In this document: positions 36,130 to 48,900 of the stretch, in pieces
How positions within the stretch are numbered: position 1 is the stretch's first letter
How the letters are laid out: every line of letters begins with the position of its first letter
DNA from: Castor canadensis
Lineage: Eukaryota > Chordata > Mammalia > Rodentia > Castoridae
Reading direction: 5' to 3'
NCBI RefSeq assembly: GCF_047511655.1
Contig: NC_133397.1
Location: 122,601,308-122,665,307, forward strand
DNA length: 64,000 nt
The notes under the pieces: model-generated
What the model saw: only the letters and a program-made list of their open reading frames with translations
What the model was told of the DNA's origin: nothing
Database searches by the model: none
Position numbers and translations under genes: made by a program

Positions 36130-38180
36130 ATGTTATTTTATTCTACAGTGAAACTTCCCCATTATCTTAACATGTAAGTTTCATAACCCAGGATTCCCTT
36201 CCATGACCCCTATTTTTCCCTCTACCTACCCATAGTCCCTTGCAACCTCTCATCTGTTCTCTCTCTAGAGAACAGATGAGAGTGTCTTTTTGACAGTGTC
36301 ATGTAATCGACACTGGCTTCTATAAGCATAAATGCCTTTGAGATTCATCCAAGTTGTTGCACGTAGCAGAATTTTACTCCTTTTTAGTGCTAACCTGTGT
36401 GCTCTTGTATGGATGCAGTACTGTTTTCATCTGTTCATTATTTGAGAGCTATTTGGGTTATTTCTGCTTCTTAGTAATTATGAATAGAGTTGTACACATG
36501 GTCACATACAGGTTTTTGTGTGGTTGTAAGTTATTTCTCTAAAGAAGATACCCGAGAATGGGATTGGTGGGTCACATAGCAAGTGTACATTTAACTCCAT
36601 GAGAAACTGCCAAAATGATTTCCAAAAGCGGCTGTACATTTCACATTCCTACCAATTCCCACAGGGGTTCCCGTCACTCTGAATCTTTGCCAGTACTTCT
36701 GCTGTCTTTTGTTTTGGCTCTTGTGATAGGTGTACTGGTGCCTTATCAGGGTTTTGTTTCCTTAATGGCTTATGGTAACACCTTTTCATGGGCTTGTCAT
36801 TGGTACAGTCTATGTCTTTTGCCCTCTTAAATTGGATTATCTTCTTGGGGATAAGTTTTGAGTGTTCTTTTTGAACATTTTCTGGATACAAATTCTTTGT
36901 CAGATGTTATTTGCAAATGTTTTCTCCTATGGCCCTTAATTATACTTTTGGTGAGAGTGAAAGTTTTTAATTCTGAAAAAATTTGCTTTATCCTTTTATT
37001 TTCTTATGTGGATCATGTTTTTTTTACCATATCTAAAGATCCATCACCAAATTTAAGAATACATAGATTTTTCTTCTATGTGTTCATCTAGAAGTTTTAT
37101 AGTTTTACATTTTGCATTTTTTGCATGAAGTGTAGGTTTTTTCTGTTTTGCTCCTGTTGTAGATGTTCAGTTGCCTCAGTACAACTTGATAAGGCTTTTC
37201 TTTCTCCATTGAACCGTGTTGGTCTATCTCCACAATCTTCTTGCTGCTGTTAATCCACACGGCTCCCCTTCTACAGCACCACATTGTCTTGATTACTTTA
37301 GCTTTGTAGCAAATCTTTAAAAATAGTGCGATTCCTTTAACTTACTGTATCAAAATTGTTTTAGTTCTGGTTCCTTTGCCTTGCCATTTAAATGTTCAGA
37401 CGACCTTGTTGACGTATACAAAAGAGCTTACAAGATTTTGATTGTAAATGTTTGACGTGATATGGATATTTTGGGGTTTGCTTGGCTTCTTAAATCTGTA
37501 GGTTTATGTAACCAAACTTGGGTAGTTTATAGGCATTCTTTCTTCAAGTGTGTTCTTAGCACCGCAAACTTCATCAAGACTGTTCAAACGCTAGTAAGAG
37601 AGACAGTCGACAGTTTCTGCTGTCCCACAGGCCTGAGGTGTTTCGTTTTTAAACTTTTCTCTGCTACTCAGAATGGATAATTCTTCTTGACCTATCTTCA
37701 AGTTTATTGACTCTTGGTTCCTCTTTTTAAAATTTTGGTTATTCTAAAATTTCCACTTAGTTTTCTGCTTTTTTATGTCAATATTCATTGCACAATTATT
37801 TATGATTGCTTGATTATTTTTGTAATAGTTACTTTAAGCCAATTCCAACACTGATGTTATCTCAGCCTTGGTGTCTATTGATTTTTATTGCAAGTTGAAA
37901 TTTTTGCAGTACCTTGGCAGCCAAGTTTGGGTTGTAACTTGGGACATTTTGAGTATTACATAAGAGATTCTGAGTGTTGTTTAAATTCTGTGGAGAAGTT
38001 AGTCTTGTTAAATGCAGAATGCAATTACCAATCTGCCTTCTGTGGGCTGTTCAGTTTCCAAAGACTGTAGGTCTCTGGCTCTATTTCAGGTTTGTTTCGC
38101 TCAGCATGGAACTTGGGAAATTGGATTATTTAGTTAGGTTTTTTGGTGTACAAAGTAGAATCACATCTAAGCATTGATGA
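36130..38180 (-). mobile_element. Ancient L1M/HAL1-like LINE fragment, antisense
   Basis: In reverse, the text runs through old L1 3' sequence: ATTTGAGAGCTATTTGGGTTA, AACTGCCAAAATGATTTCC, TTGTCAGATGTTATTTGC, then the stretch with AACTTGGGTAGTTTATAGGC and CTTGACCTATCTTCAAGTTTA. Many indels and no open frame of note. A perfect quasi-palindrome lies inside at 36247-36282. Confidence 0.7.
36247..36282. repeat. Perfect 16-base inverted repeat with 4-base loop
   Basis: CTCTCATCTGTTCTCT (36247-36262) is followed by CTCT and its exact complement at 36267-36282. The second arm is not part of the expected L1 text at this point. Confidence 0.92.
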
Positions 38181-38519
38181 TTGGAGGGTGATTTTTAGGG
38201 TTCATAAACAATGAAGACCTTAAAACAGGTCTTAGGAATTCAGCAGATGAAACTGAAATTGTACATTTGAATGTTGCTAACATGCACTGAGCTTCAGATT
38301 TCATAACTTGAAGGAGGACTGGAAGAGCTGACAGTTTGAATGAACTAGAATCTTATTAAAGTACTGTTTTCCTGTTTCTCCCTTGTATAGAAGGGAAAGT
38401 AGTAAAATGCTGTCTTTCTGTTTACATCTCTTGAACACGTTTGCTTCTCCCTGTGTTTGTTTTCTCTGACCTAAGGCTAATGAAAGTTTGTTCCTTGCTG
38501 TACTCCAGGTACTGTGATT

Positions 38520-38650
38520 AAATAAGGAGGGAAAGAAAGTATTAAGAGCTTGGAGGACTTGATAAGCATTAGGGAGCCACTCAAGATCCTAAGCAGAGGA
38601 CTGAAATACAAATTGGAAAGCTTATTTAGTCTGCCAGTGTGACACAGCAA
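38520..38650. mobile_element. Unassigned old repeat, related to the one at 14.8-15.2 kb
   Basis: GGGAGCCACTCAAGATCCTAAG and GCTTATTTAGTCTGCCAGTG follow the same 'gccattgaag...agcaggg...tctg' wording. Confidence 0.4.
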
Positions 38651-39519
38651 AGCTTCTGGGGGAAGGAAGCAAACTTCTTTTAAAGAAAGATTCGTGATGT
38701 ACTGTAGTAAACAGCTTGCCTAAGTCTGTGTATACAGCAGGCTCCTCTAAAGGTATCCATAGACCACCATAGCCTTCGGTTAGGCAGACTAACTCCAGAG
38801 AACACAGGAAAAGCAGGGAGCCCCTGGTAGGTGTTGAGACCTAGCAAGTCAAAGTGCAGTATGCAGCACGGTCCCCACAAAGTACCCAGGAAGCCAGGGT
38901 AGAGCAGCTGATTCAAAATGCCCAGGAAAAAGTTAGACTCTGCCAAGGTTAGAATTGTTTTTCTGTGTTGGTGAGGGGTGAGATGGATGTACCTCAAAGC
39001 TGGGCATGGAACAGTTGGGAAGCCAGACAGGTCCAAAGTGGTGCTGCTTGCAGTCATCAGTAGCTCCTGGAACAGGCAGTAGGAATGGGAAAGATGAGTT
39101 AGAGATTTCAGAAGAAGGAAGGAAGGGAAGGAAGGACTTGTGAAAGGGGATTTAGGAAATCAAGGCAGCAAAGGCAATATTTAGATTTCTAAGAATTCTG
39201 TAGGAATTCTAACATAAACTGGTAGTTGAGATGTGGATAGAAAAGATGACATTTTTTCCTCTTTGAGTTTGTGATGCTAGTAGTTCTGGCGTACCACCGA
39301 TGGCCTTTAGATAATGAGAAGTGAAGCCAGAGCACCACTGGCTGGTCATGTTCAGATGGTTGGACATGAACAGGAAGAAGCACATGTGCCACAAATGATA
39401 AAGTCCTTAGTGTAGCAAGCTTGATGGTAAAGAGGCTGATCTGATAATACCTTTGAGAAGGTGGGATGAGTAGGGCCTGGGATTTTTGTGATGAAGTTAT
39501 TTTAAAAAGGAATTGCAGG

Positions 39520-39608
39520 CTGGAGGTGTGGCTTGAAGTGGTAGAATGCCTACCTAACAAGTGTAAAGCCCTGAGGTCAATCCCCAGTGCTGCAAAAAAA
39601 AAAAAAGA
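39520..39608 (+). mobile_element. ID-like SINE monomer, sense
   Basis: GGCTGGAGGTGTGGCTTGAAG, CCTACCTAACAAGTGTAAAG and GAGGTCAATCCCCAGTGCTG plus an A-run. It is a clean monomer without a B1-like head. Confidence 0.8.
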
Positions 39609-39923
39609 ATTGCTTCCAATTAGAAGGAAGACCTTGGAAGGACAAAAGAGGTTCTTGTCAGACGCTTTGGTGTTAATTTCATAAGATAAGGCCATCTACA
39701 GAGATTGACATAAAAGAACAATTTGGTGTTAATGGAAATATCTGCAGTTAATGTGTTTATGAGGAAAGAGATGAGAGAAAACCTCAGCAATGCTCCATGC
39801 AATGTAAGATGGACACCCAACCTTTTTAGATATCTTCTCTCCTAATGTGTTCCACTGCAAAAGTGTTTTTGCAGTTCATCAAGCTGGTAAGACACGACTC
39901 AGGTATAAGATTTAAACAGAAAT

Positions 39924-39929
39924 TTTATT
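39924..39929 (-). terminator. SLC30A7: Candidate distal poly(A) signal of SLC30A7 (AATAAA on the - strand)
   Basis: TTTATT on the + strand is AATAAA in the transcript, in the context CAATAAAATTTCTG. Cleavage would fall near 39895-39910. The SINE-poor zone ends close to here, supporting this as the gene end. Confidence 0.6.
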
Positions 39930-41719
39930 GAAAAGAATTTTGGTACAGTTCATGATTCTTTTAAAATACATCTGAGATTAAACAAAATATATACGTGAAT
40001 GTGTGCAAGTAGAAAAGTGAAATATACATTATGCACTTGTTGTATTGCACTTGGGCAAATCATAACTTAAGCACTTTCCAGCCACATCACAAAGTGTGGA
40101 GTGTGACATTCCTACCTAGCCTCGCACATTTACAGAAATGTTTCCATACCAAAGGAATCGAACCCAAATCCAAACTTGGCCAATATGCTTAAAACCATTG
40201 AAGGCAGGGAGGTTAAGTGTACTAGTAAGAGGTTTGGCAACTTTTCATTCACAGTGTGTTCAGTCTGTAACACCCATTCTGTGAAACTGAGAGAAGTCTG
40301 GGGATAATGGCACAGGTAGGAATAAAATTCCACTGCGTTTGCTATTTGGGAAAGCAATGGAAGTACTTGACAGGCTGTTAACATTTAGTTCCAGAATTTT
40401 CATTGAGGGCGATGCACACATCATGTGACACACAAATGAAACTCAAGATACTAAAATATAAAATAAAGCTTTTTTTCACCTTCCATAAAGTGACTGCAAC
40501 AATGAAAAGGAAAAAAAATGAAGAAACAAAGGGATGGCCTACTAAAATTTAGTATTTGGAGAGTAAGACCAAAAAGGCAAAAAAGTATTCTAGGAACATT
40601 TAAACCACTTAATGAATATATGTAGTGTTGTTTTTATAGAAGCACCTTCAAGAAATACCTCTGAAAGAGTTTTGGATGATGACATCTCTGGGAATAAAAC
40701 AGAAGGCAAACATAGGTCTTTAAATTAATACGAATATGGCAACTTTCCATAAAATCAAAGGAGACAGTGCAGTTCCTAGTTTGGCTACACACAATCCAGA
40801 AATTCAAGTGACCCAGGTTGCACAGTCCTAGCCCTGCCAAATTCCTTTTCAGCAATATCCAAACTGGAAAATAAAACTGTATACCTTCACTGTTTCCATA
40901 TTACAAAGAGTGATAGCTCACAGGGCTACTTGAAAAAATAATGGACAAAGGGAATATTAAGTCACTTATTTGTGCAAAAATGCCAAAGAAATGCTGAGAT
41001 GTTTTCTGTAATAAGTAAATTACAGGTTTATCTGCCATTAACCCTTATTATTGTATCTACTACTATCTACAATAGTTACTCGTTATTTAACCAAGCATTT
41101 CGTGAGCATGAAGTGTAAATCCATCTAAGTCTGGGGACAAAAGGATATACAAGACACAGGAAGACTTTTTTTTAAAACAAGTTTTCCAACATGACCAAAA
41201 TTACAAATACTAAGTTTTCAAAGCTGTGGTGAAAGGAATAGACATTTATGAATTAAGATTTTTTTTCTTCATTTTGTGAAGATACGTATAAAATGTAATG
41301 TTTTAAATCAAATCCTACTTCTTTTTCTCCTGCAATACAAAATTATTTGTTCTTCTTGGAAGGCAATTCTGTAGGGTGGAGTTCAGTTCCTCCTGTTGAC
41401 AGAGAGGGTGCTATATCATTTGAATCACTTGAGCTTACTCTAAGTAAAAGCAGGACTTTCTATTTCTTAATGGCCTTAAAAGTGCTTGAGTTCTGGTTAC
41501 TCATCTTGGTCTGCAGTTTTAGATAATGGCAAAGGTAGAAAATAAACATAAGAGTGCACAGAAAGAGCCAGTTTGAATAGTTGATAACTGTTCGCCCATA
41601 AAAATTTTGTCATGGTAATTTTTCACTGATTTTCTGGAGAGCCTGTTTAGATCTGATACAATTCTTGGATCGTGAAAACAATGTGGAATGACATTCTTAA
41701 AACAGAGTGATGTCAGCAA

Positions 41720-41860
41720 AGTACTGGCCTTTGAGTCAGTGCTATACCATTGGCTCTTCCCCAGGCAAAGAAGAGCAAGTCATTTAAATTCCCTTGACAG
41801 TTTCCTGATCTAACAAGGGTTAAGAATTCCTCATTCACGTTGTTATGAGAACCAGAAAAT
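41720..41860 (+). mobile_element. MIR-like fragment in the SLC30A7 3' UTR
   Basis: AGAGCAAGTCATTTAAATTCC with CAGTTTCCTGATCTAACAAGG matches the MIR core loosely. Confidence 0.5.
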
Positions 41861-42887
41861 ATCTTTGAAAATGTTGTCAGTTATAAAATCATGCAAGATT
41901 CTTTATAGAAATGTGAGGGGTGAATGTGGTAGCGTAAGAAAGGCCCATAAGTGCCTGGCACATGAACACTCAGTGGTAAGTTATTCCCCTCACTCTGTAC
42001 AATGTGCAGTTAGGAAATGCTTAAACAAACCGAAGATGACCTCATGAAAGGCCTGTGCCTCAATCTGGCCTCTAAGCAGAACTGTCCTTCTCTGCTTCTC
42101 TTCTGCAAACATTCTTCTCTTTCTTTGAGTCTGTCTTAATCCTAAGGGGATCATGTCTTGAAACAATGTTCCACTAAATAAAACCTTAAATGAATATTCT
42201 TTAGAGAAGAAGTCACTGCATTTTTTCCCAAGATTCTCATAAATTTGAAAATAATTTGCTTGAAAAATGGTGACTTTTGTAAGAAAAAAAAAAAACTGTC
42301 AAGGAAATGCCTTTATGAAGAATCAGGAATCGTGGTTTAGCATTTGGAATTCCAAAAAGATTTCAGAACTTCACTCTACTGAATTAAAATATTTACTCTA
42401 TACAACATCCAATGTCTAATTTTGCACAGCTCTGAGAGTTTGTAAAATGAAAAAGCTCTCCAGTGACTGAAACAGCGAAGTGGCAAGGCTGAAATGATAT
42501 GACCTGTGAATGAACTGTCCTGGGTTTCTAAAAAGTACCAGTGTACAGAACATAAAATAAGGAAACTTAGCAATGCTTACACTGGACTGAGCCTTGGCCC
42601 GTTACCAAAGTATTCTCACAAGTAAGTGTGCACTGTGCAAGTATCATTGCTTTTTAAAAGTCAGGAACTGGATTCATAATAAAAAAAGTAAAGAAACATT
42701 CATTATAGTGTCTTCCACAAAGAATACTGTGGAAATATAATCTAAATTTCATAATTAGATATGAAAAACAAGGCAGAATTCCATTTATAAAGTGCCTTAA
42801 TGTACCAAAATGGAGGTCATGTGACCTTTACTTACAAACAAATAATATTTAATCACATTTATAGAAAGGCAAATATTACACTGGAGA

Positions 42888-43090
42888 GGCAGCACAACAC
42901 AGTAAAAAGAATCTTGACTTGGAGTCAGAAGATGTGAATTTTGGTCTCAGCTTTGCCACTGATTATCCCTGTAACTGAGGAAATGTCAGCTTTTCTGGGC
43001 TTCAGTTTTCTCCTCTATGAAATGAGAGGTAGAACTAGAATGCAGTCTCCACTAGATGTGAAATTCTATGTTAGTGTAATGCTGTTATTT
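42888..43090 (+). mobile_element. MIR element in the SLC30A7 3' UTR
   Basis: AATCTTGACTTGGAGTCAGAAG, GTCTCAGCTTTGCCACTG and CAGTTTTCTCCTCTATGAAATG are in clear MIR order. Confidence 0.85.
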
Positions 43091-45918
43091 ATAAACCCCA
43101 TCATCACACACCAGGGTGTTACCAGATTAACATTTAAACACTGCTGAGTCCACAGCAGGTAAAAACAAGATTCTGATCAACTCCAATTTGAGTTCATGAT
43201 TTGCTTTACCGAGGTGCACAAAAGTCACAGTATTTTGTTATGGGTGTATGTTTAGGCTTTGAAGAATGCTGCAACAGTCCAGATCCAAGGGAAGTCACAA
43301 TGCCAGTGACACCCGTTACCACTTTACTCCTCCACTGCAGGAGATGGGTACAGATGACAGCGTGAGGCACCCTAGCTTGGACATGAACTAGGCACCGCCC
43401 CTCACCAGTGCAGGGGAACTGTTAGCAAATCCAGGAAGTTGTGCGTGTGGTAAGCTTTTCACTGAGTAATACAACAGATTTTAAAAACCTGGAAAGGTAA
43501 ACTTCCCGAGTGATACAAATTTGTTCTCCCATAGAAAACTTTGTTTTTGAAAATACTGGCAAAATTATACTCATATACAGATTGTTCTGTTTCTGTGTTA
43601 GTTCAGTGTTAGGGCATCTAAGTTTCCTTTGTAACCATAACCAGGCAGCATTTTTCAGTGAAATTACCTACTTTAGTGATAGCTCTGTGTCAAAGACACA
43701 GCGGCTTTACCACTGTTTTTTCCTGCTGTGCACACAGATACAATGACATTAAAGCATAAATGATAATGCCAACCTGCTAAATGTTATGAGCTGGCGATCT
43801 CTTTTAAAAAGTGCAAAAGTAGTTTCTCTTCAAACACTTCATATACTCTATGCCTTATCATGGGGAAAAACATTCATAGATTTGTGCACTGAGTGTACAG
43901 TTGAATAAAATGATACACATTTTAACAAAACCCACTCAGAATGGAGGGCTCAGTGAAAAGCAGATTTAGATCTTCAAACACACTGGCACATTTTGTAAAC
44001 CCATGCAGTTATCTCCATATGTGAACCATCAGTGTAGTCACACATAATTAGTTTATAAAGGCACACATCCAAAATCTCTGCCTTCATCCAGACCTGTCAT
44101 TTTCGGTAATATGCCAAGCCCACAGAATATCCCAGAGTTCCACTGGACGTGGTAATGGTTAGACTTCCAAATGACTGGCTACAACTGTAACGAAAACAAA
44201 TGTGAGTACTGGGACATTTCCTTTTATACTTCCCTCCTAAAACACTCAATTATTTCCATTAAACACGATTTACTACAGGAATTCTTAGCTTTAGAACTGC
44301 CTGGCAATAAGCAGACATGTTTCAAAATACTGTTTTTGCAAAAAGGAGACCATAGACAGTTCATGGCACTCTATGGCAGTTTAGAAAACACGAAGTAAGT
44401 TCACAAACTCTAGGTCAGAAGTAGGGGGAAGATACTGTAAAACCCACACAGCGTCTATAATTTCTACCACCTTACTGAAAAGCGCTGATTACTGAGCCAT
44501 ACTCCTGAGAATCCCAACAACCATGTTTACCTGGTAAGGATTCCACCCCCTCCCCCCTTTTTATTTTCAGTTAAAGGGAAGAATATATGTTGTGATTTAA
44601 AAAAAAAAAGAACGGGAAAATGTCCAACAGCTCTTCGTAAAGCACAGAATACTTGAGTGTTTGAGCACTTGTCATCTCAAATTGCATTTTTATTTTTCAA
44701 ATACACAAGAACCTGGAAAATCAACTTACTTCTACGATACCTGTGTTATAAAAAGCTCTATATTAACCCATTTGCGCCATCCCTTCAGTAGTTCAGACTC
44801 ACTCAAATGCTGTAGCATTCATGAAAGCAACTGCACTTACGCAAAGGTTACAGAGGAGAAAAACTATCACTTGCATTTGAAGAAAGGATGAGTAAAAGTA
44901 GCACTGACCCAGCCATTTCTGCCTTCAGTCTGCATTGCCTTTTCCAGTCAGTAATAACACCCATAAAAATGCCAAGAGAGCTGAAAGAAATTCTACCACA
45001 GAGCTTCTATGGAAAGTTAGGATTTAGAAGATGTTCCAGGTCAAAACCACTTTCTCTGTAATGCATGGGACTTGCAAAGTTTTGAAAACACAGTCCACAC
45101 AGTAATTTAATGTGATTACTGTATTATTTTCTTAAAAATCAAAATAACCCCTTTTTTGATGAGCTAAAACAATAAAAAGAAACTTCACATATGGAAGCCT
45201 ATGCTGGAAGCACACAGGACGATGATCTGTGCACGTGCAGCATGAGTCTTAGTTTGCACAGATTACAGAATGTCCACTGAAAAACATCCATGACCTTGGA
45301 TGGTACATTTCTATGCTGGCAGGTACATGTTCTGATACAAAGGCACTTTGAAAACCCAATATGGTTTGGTTCATAAGTTTGCAAGGTACAAACAACTTTA
45401 CAAACATATGATTATACTGAAGAATGCCAACAACTGTGACATTACGTATAAAACAGATTTCCTTTTTTTTTTTTTTTTTTAATAACACTGGTTTTGTGGG
45501 ACTAAAGCAGGAGTTTCCAGCAGCTTCACTGAAGACATTCCAGATGGCTGGAGGCCCACAGTCTCAATCTCACTGGCTGGGTGGGATGAGGGGAGACGGT
45601 GAGGCATTCCACATGAACCTCCTCCTCCACCAAAAAAAAAGAAAGGACAAACCAACACCCTAGAACAAAACCAGAGACCTCAGAAATCAGAATGGCTCAG
45701 AGGGGAAAAAAGCAAGACTGAGGGTGCAGGAGATGGCTTAGCCGTGACCCTCCCTCAGCCAGGAGCTCTTGGCAGAGCACATGGCTGGCTCTACCTGTGT
45801 ACTTGGTGCTGGGGAGTTGTAGCAGTGAGTTCTCTGTTTCAAAGAGCTGAGTACAATGTTTCAGATTGTACAGTACCAGAAAAATTTGGTCCAAAAAGTA
45901 ATGACTTCTTTGTATTCA

Positions 45919-45966
45919 CTACATGGCCGCAAAGTCGATCTGTACATACAGCTGTCTCACTCCAGC
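45919..45966 (-). CDS. SLC30A7: SLC30A7 last coding exon (15 codons and TAG)
   Basis: On the - strand, after CTAACTTTTCAG, it reads AGVRQLYVQIDFAAM and stops at TAG (45919-45921). It begins in phase 0, joining to ...NIFTQ of the previous exon. Confidence 0.96.
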   Translation of the reverse strand, partial: AGVRQLYVQIDFAAM

Positions 45967-48900
45967 CTGAAAAGTTAGAAAAAAATTAGAAAATTAGTGT
46001 GTAACATAGTGCACATTTCAGAAAACTAGAGGAAATCATCCCTACCGAACCCGTCCATGATAAATAATCAACATGCACGTCTAATAAGCGTGACTACCAA
46101 CTGCTTCCTCAGCCACATCTTCAATTTCAGATACGAATTTGCTAGTCAAGAAGACTGCTCTTGCTCCAGGATATGATAGAGCCATGTGCACTCCCATGCT
46201 TACTGCAGCCCTGTTCACAAGAGCCAAGCTTTGGCAACAGCCCAGATGCCTTGCAACTGATGAATGGACTAAGAAAATGAGTATACATACATAATGCAGT
46301 ATTATGCAGCCATAAAGAAGAATGAAATTATGCTGTTCACAGGAAAATGGATCTAGAGAGCATCATGTTAAGTGAAGTCAGGCAGGCTCAAAAGGTTAAA
46401 GATCACATTTTCCCTCATGTAGAAGCTAGACCTATAAATTAAATGTACACATAAGTACATATATGATCATATATGTCTCTATATATATGTAAAAGAGAAC
46501 AAGATTTATTAGTAGGTCTGCCTGAGGAGACTATGGGAGGTGAGAGAGGGAAAGAGAAGGTTAAGAGAATGAAATGTACTGAAACAGTGAGTCTATAATA
46601 TGAAGGTAATATAATGTAATGCCTTATAAGCTGTTGAATAGGGGACCACAGTGATAAAGAGTGACTAATGGGGGTGGGTGAGTCTGGTTAAAGCATGATG
46701 TATGCAGGTCTGAAATGCCAAGGTGATACTCCCTTGGACTATCAATATATACTTTAAAAAAATGAAGGACAGGAAGGTAAAGCAGGTTTTTTCCAGAGGT
46801 GAGTGCCACTGGGAGGGGGGAGGGCATAAGGAGAGGGTGAATGAGGGTGAAAATGGTGGATGTATTTTGTACCCATATATGAAAACTGAAGAATGAAACC
46901 TGTTGAAACAGTTCTAAGAAGGTGGAGAGAAGATGAGGGAGAACTAGAGGGGATGAATCTAAGATACATTGTAAGCACATATGTAAAGCTCCCTGTAGAA
47001 CTGTTGTATTTATACACTGATAAAAAGACTTGCTCTTGGGCTGGGGCTCAATTAGCAGAGGGTCTCACAGCTATGGCAAGTAAAAAGAATAGTGCTTGCT
47101 CCACCTTGCCCTTGTTTCTCCTACGTTATCCATTCCCCCTCTCAACTAGATCGTTTCTATTAGCATACAACACACTGTAATTTCTTCCACCTTAAAAAAA
47201 AATCCTTATTAAATACATCCCTGGTGTAGTCCCAACCTCTACTTTTCTGGATATGAAATTTCTGCAAAAGATGCTGTCATATATGCTATGATTCCTGTTC
47301 TCTTCCCACAACTTCCCTAGAACTGTCAAGGTCACCTCCAAGTTTAATGCCAGCATTTAATTCTCGTCCTCATCTTAACCTGTCAGCAATAATACAGATG
47401 ATCACTAACCTCCGACTATACTTTTTACTCTGGTGGCCTCCAGAGAATAGACACTGGTTGCCCCTTTACCTCACTTGCCAGTCTTTCTCAGTCTGCTTTG
47501 CTGGTCCTTCCCTCTATCAGTAAACATTAAACACTGAAATCCCTAAGGCTCATCCCTCAGAACCATTCTTCTGCACTTGTTCCCTAAATGATCCCCTCTC
47601 ATATCCAGACTTTTAAGTATAATCTATACATGTGCTCCTATGTCCTAACTTTATGTTTCGAGACTGGACTTTGACCTACTTGACAGCTCTACTTGGTTAT
47701 CTAACAGCATCATAACATCACCAACTGAACTTTCTTCCCCTCAAACCTGTTGACCCTGTGGGCTTCTACAGATCAGTTCCACCTTCAGTACTGCTCCACT
47801 TAAACGGTTTTCTTTTCCTCACACTCAGCATGCAAGCCATTTGCAAAACCTACTGGCCTCACTTCCAAAATAATGCAAACCCAGAATCTGGCCACCTTAC
47901 ATTGTTCCCCATTGCTATCACCTTGGCTCTAGTCACTATCATCTCTTTCCTAGCTTTTGTTAATGGCCACTTGCCTGGTTTGCATAATTCTGTCTTTGCC
48001 TTCCATTGGTCTATTCCCAGCTGAGCAACTAGAATGATGCCACTCCACCACTCAAACCCTCCAACTGCTTACACTTCCTTCTTCCTTACAGGCTCAGAGT
48101 CCTTATGATGGCCTCCAAAGCCCTAAATAATCTGGCCCAATTTCCTGTGTGATCTTACTGTTTAATCCTCCTCTCTTTGTCCACTCTGCCTTGGCACACT
48201 GGCCCTTCTGCTTGGAACTCTGTTCATCAAGATATCTACAAGACATACTCTCATCACATCCAGGCCAGTGAGGCCAATCCTGACCATCCTATACAAAATG
48301 CCTTTACTTCACTAATCCTTGCCCTCCCAGAGTTTATATTCTCCTGGGGTCTGGAGAGGGAAGGGAGATGAGGAAATACAGAACATCAGATGACAATGCT
48401 ATGGAGAACAAAGCAAGCTTGGAGCAAGAGGAGTTAAGTAACCCCCACCCCCAAGTTTGTCTTACTCTCCTTACCCAAGACATGTGCCACCTGGTGGCAT
48501 ATAAAACTGGCTATCATCGTTCTCCCACTATAACACAATCTCTCCAAGAGAAAGAATTCCTTCTTTTTTCATTCCTACCTCCCAGAGCCTTAATAGCACC
48601 TGCCACAGCAAGTGACCAACAAATAGTTGTTGAACGAACTAAATTTCTCTTAATCACTTTCCACCAATCAAAATCAAATCAGTCAGAAATAAGCTTTCTT
48701 GGCAGTACCTTAGAATTTCTGAAAGGTACAGAGCAAGGTGAAAATCTCTTAACCACTACCTCTTTACAGTAATTTCTGGGCTCCTCAAAATGCTGCTTTC
48801 TAGCATTGCTTTTACTGTGGCATTCGGGTAGCGGGGCTCCACACAACACTAATGGCGGTCCGAGTAGTCAGGATCTGCTCTAATGGAATAAAAAAAGCTG

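Larger units (their letters stand above)
33681..39890. other. Intergenic region between the 3' ends of DPH5 and SLC30A7
   Basis: About 6.2 kb with no supported gene. It holds a SINE (34.5 kb), two ancient L1M/HAL1-like fragments, an ID-like unit at 36.0 kb, an unassigned old repeat near 38.5 kb and an ID-like unit at 39.5 kb. I see nothing recognisable in 33700-34450 or 38650-39500. Confidence 0.75.
39895..45918 (-). other. SLC30A7: SLC30A7 3' UTR (about 6 kb)
   Basis: From the SLC30A7 stop codon leftward to a strong poly(A) signal there is no splice-site evidence. There are almost no young SINEs, in sharp contrast with both flanks. Only two old MIR-like pieces (41.7 and 42.9 kb) appear. That depletion fits a long, constrained 3' UTR. 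It contains an 18-base T-run (45463-45480; A-run in the transcript) and internal AATAAA motifs on the - strand at 44689-44694 and 44560-44565 that could give shorter isoforms. The UTR call rests on position and composition, not on transcript data. Confidence 0.65.

Noticed and set aside
38680-39057. 125-codon open frame on the - strand between the two genes
   Set aside because: The translation matches nothing I know, with no start context or nearby signals.
39189-39695. 168-codon open frame on the - strand
   Set aside because: It runs backwards through the ID-like SINE and its A-run (39.52-39.61 kb), and shows no family motif.
48368-48772. 134-codon open frame on the + strand
   Set aside because: It overlaps the end of an L2 copy whose 3' region is not protein coding.
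48848-48885. GGCGGTCCGAGTAGTCAGG, reminiscent of a Y RNA start
   Set aside because: The rest of the molecule, the paired 3' end and the T-run terminator are missing.
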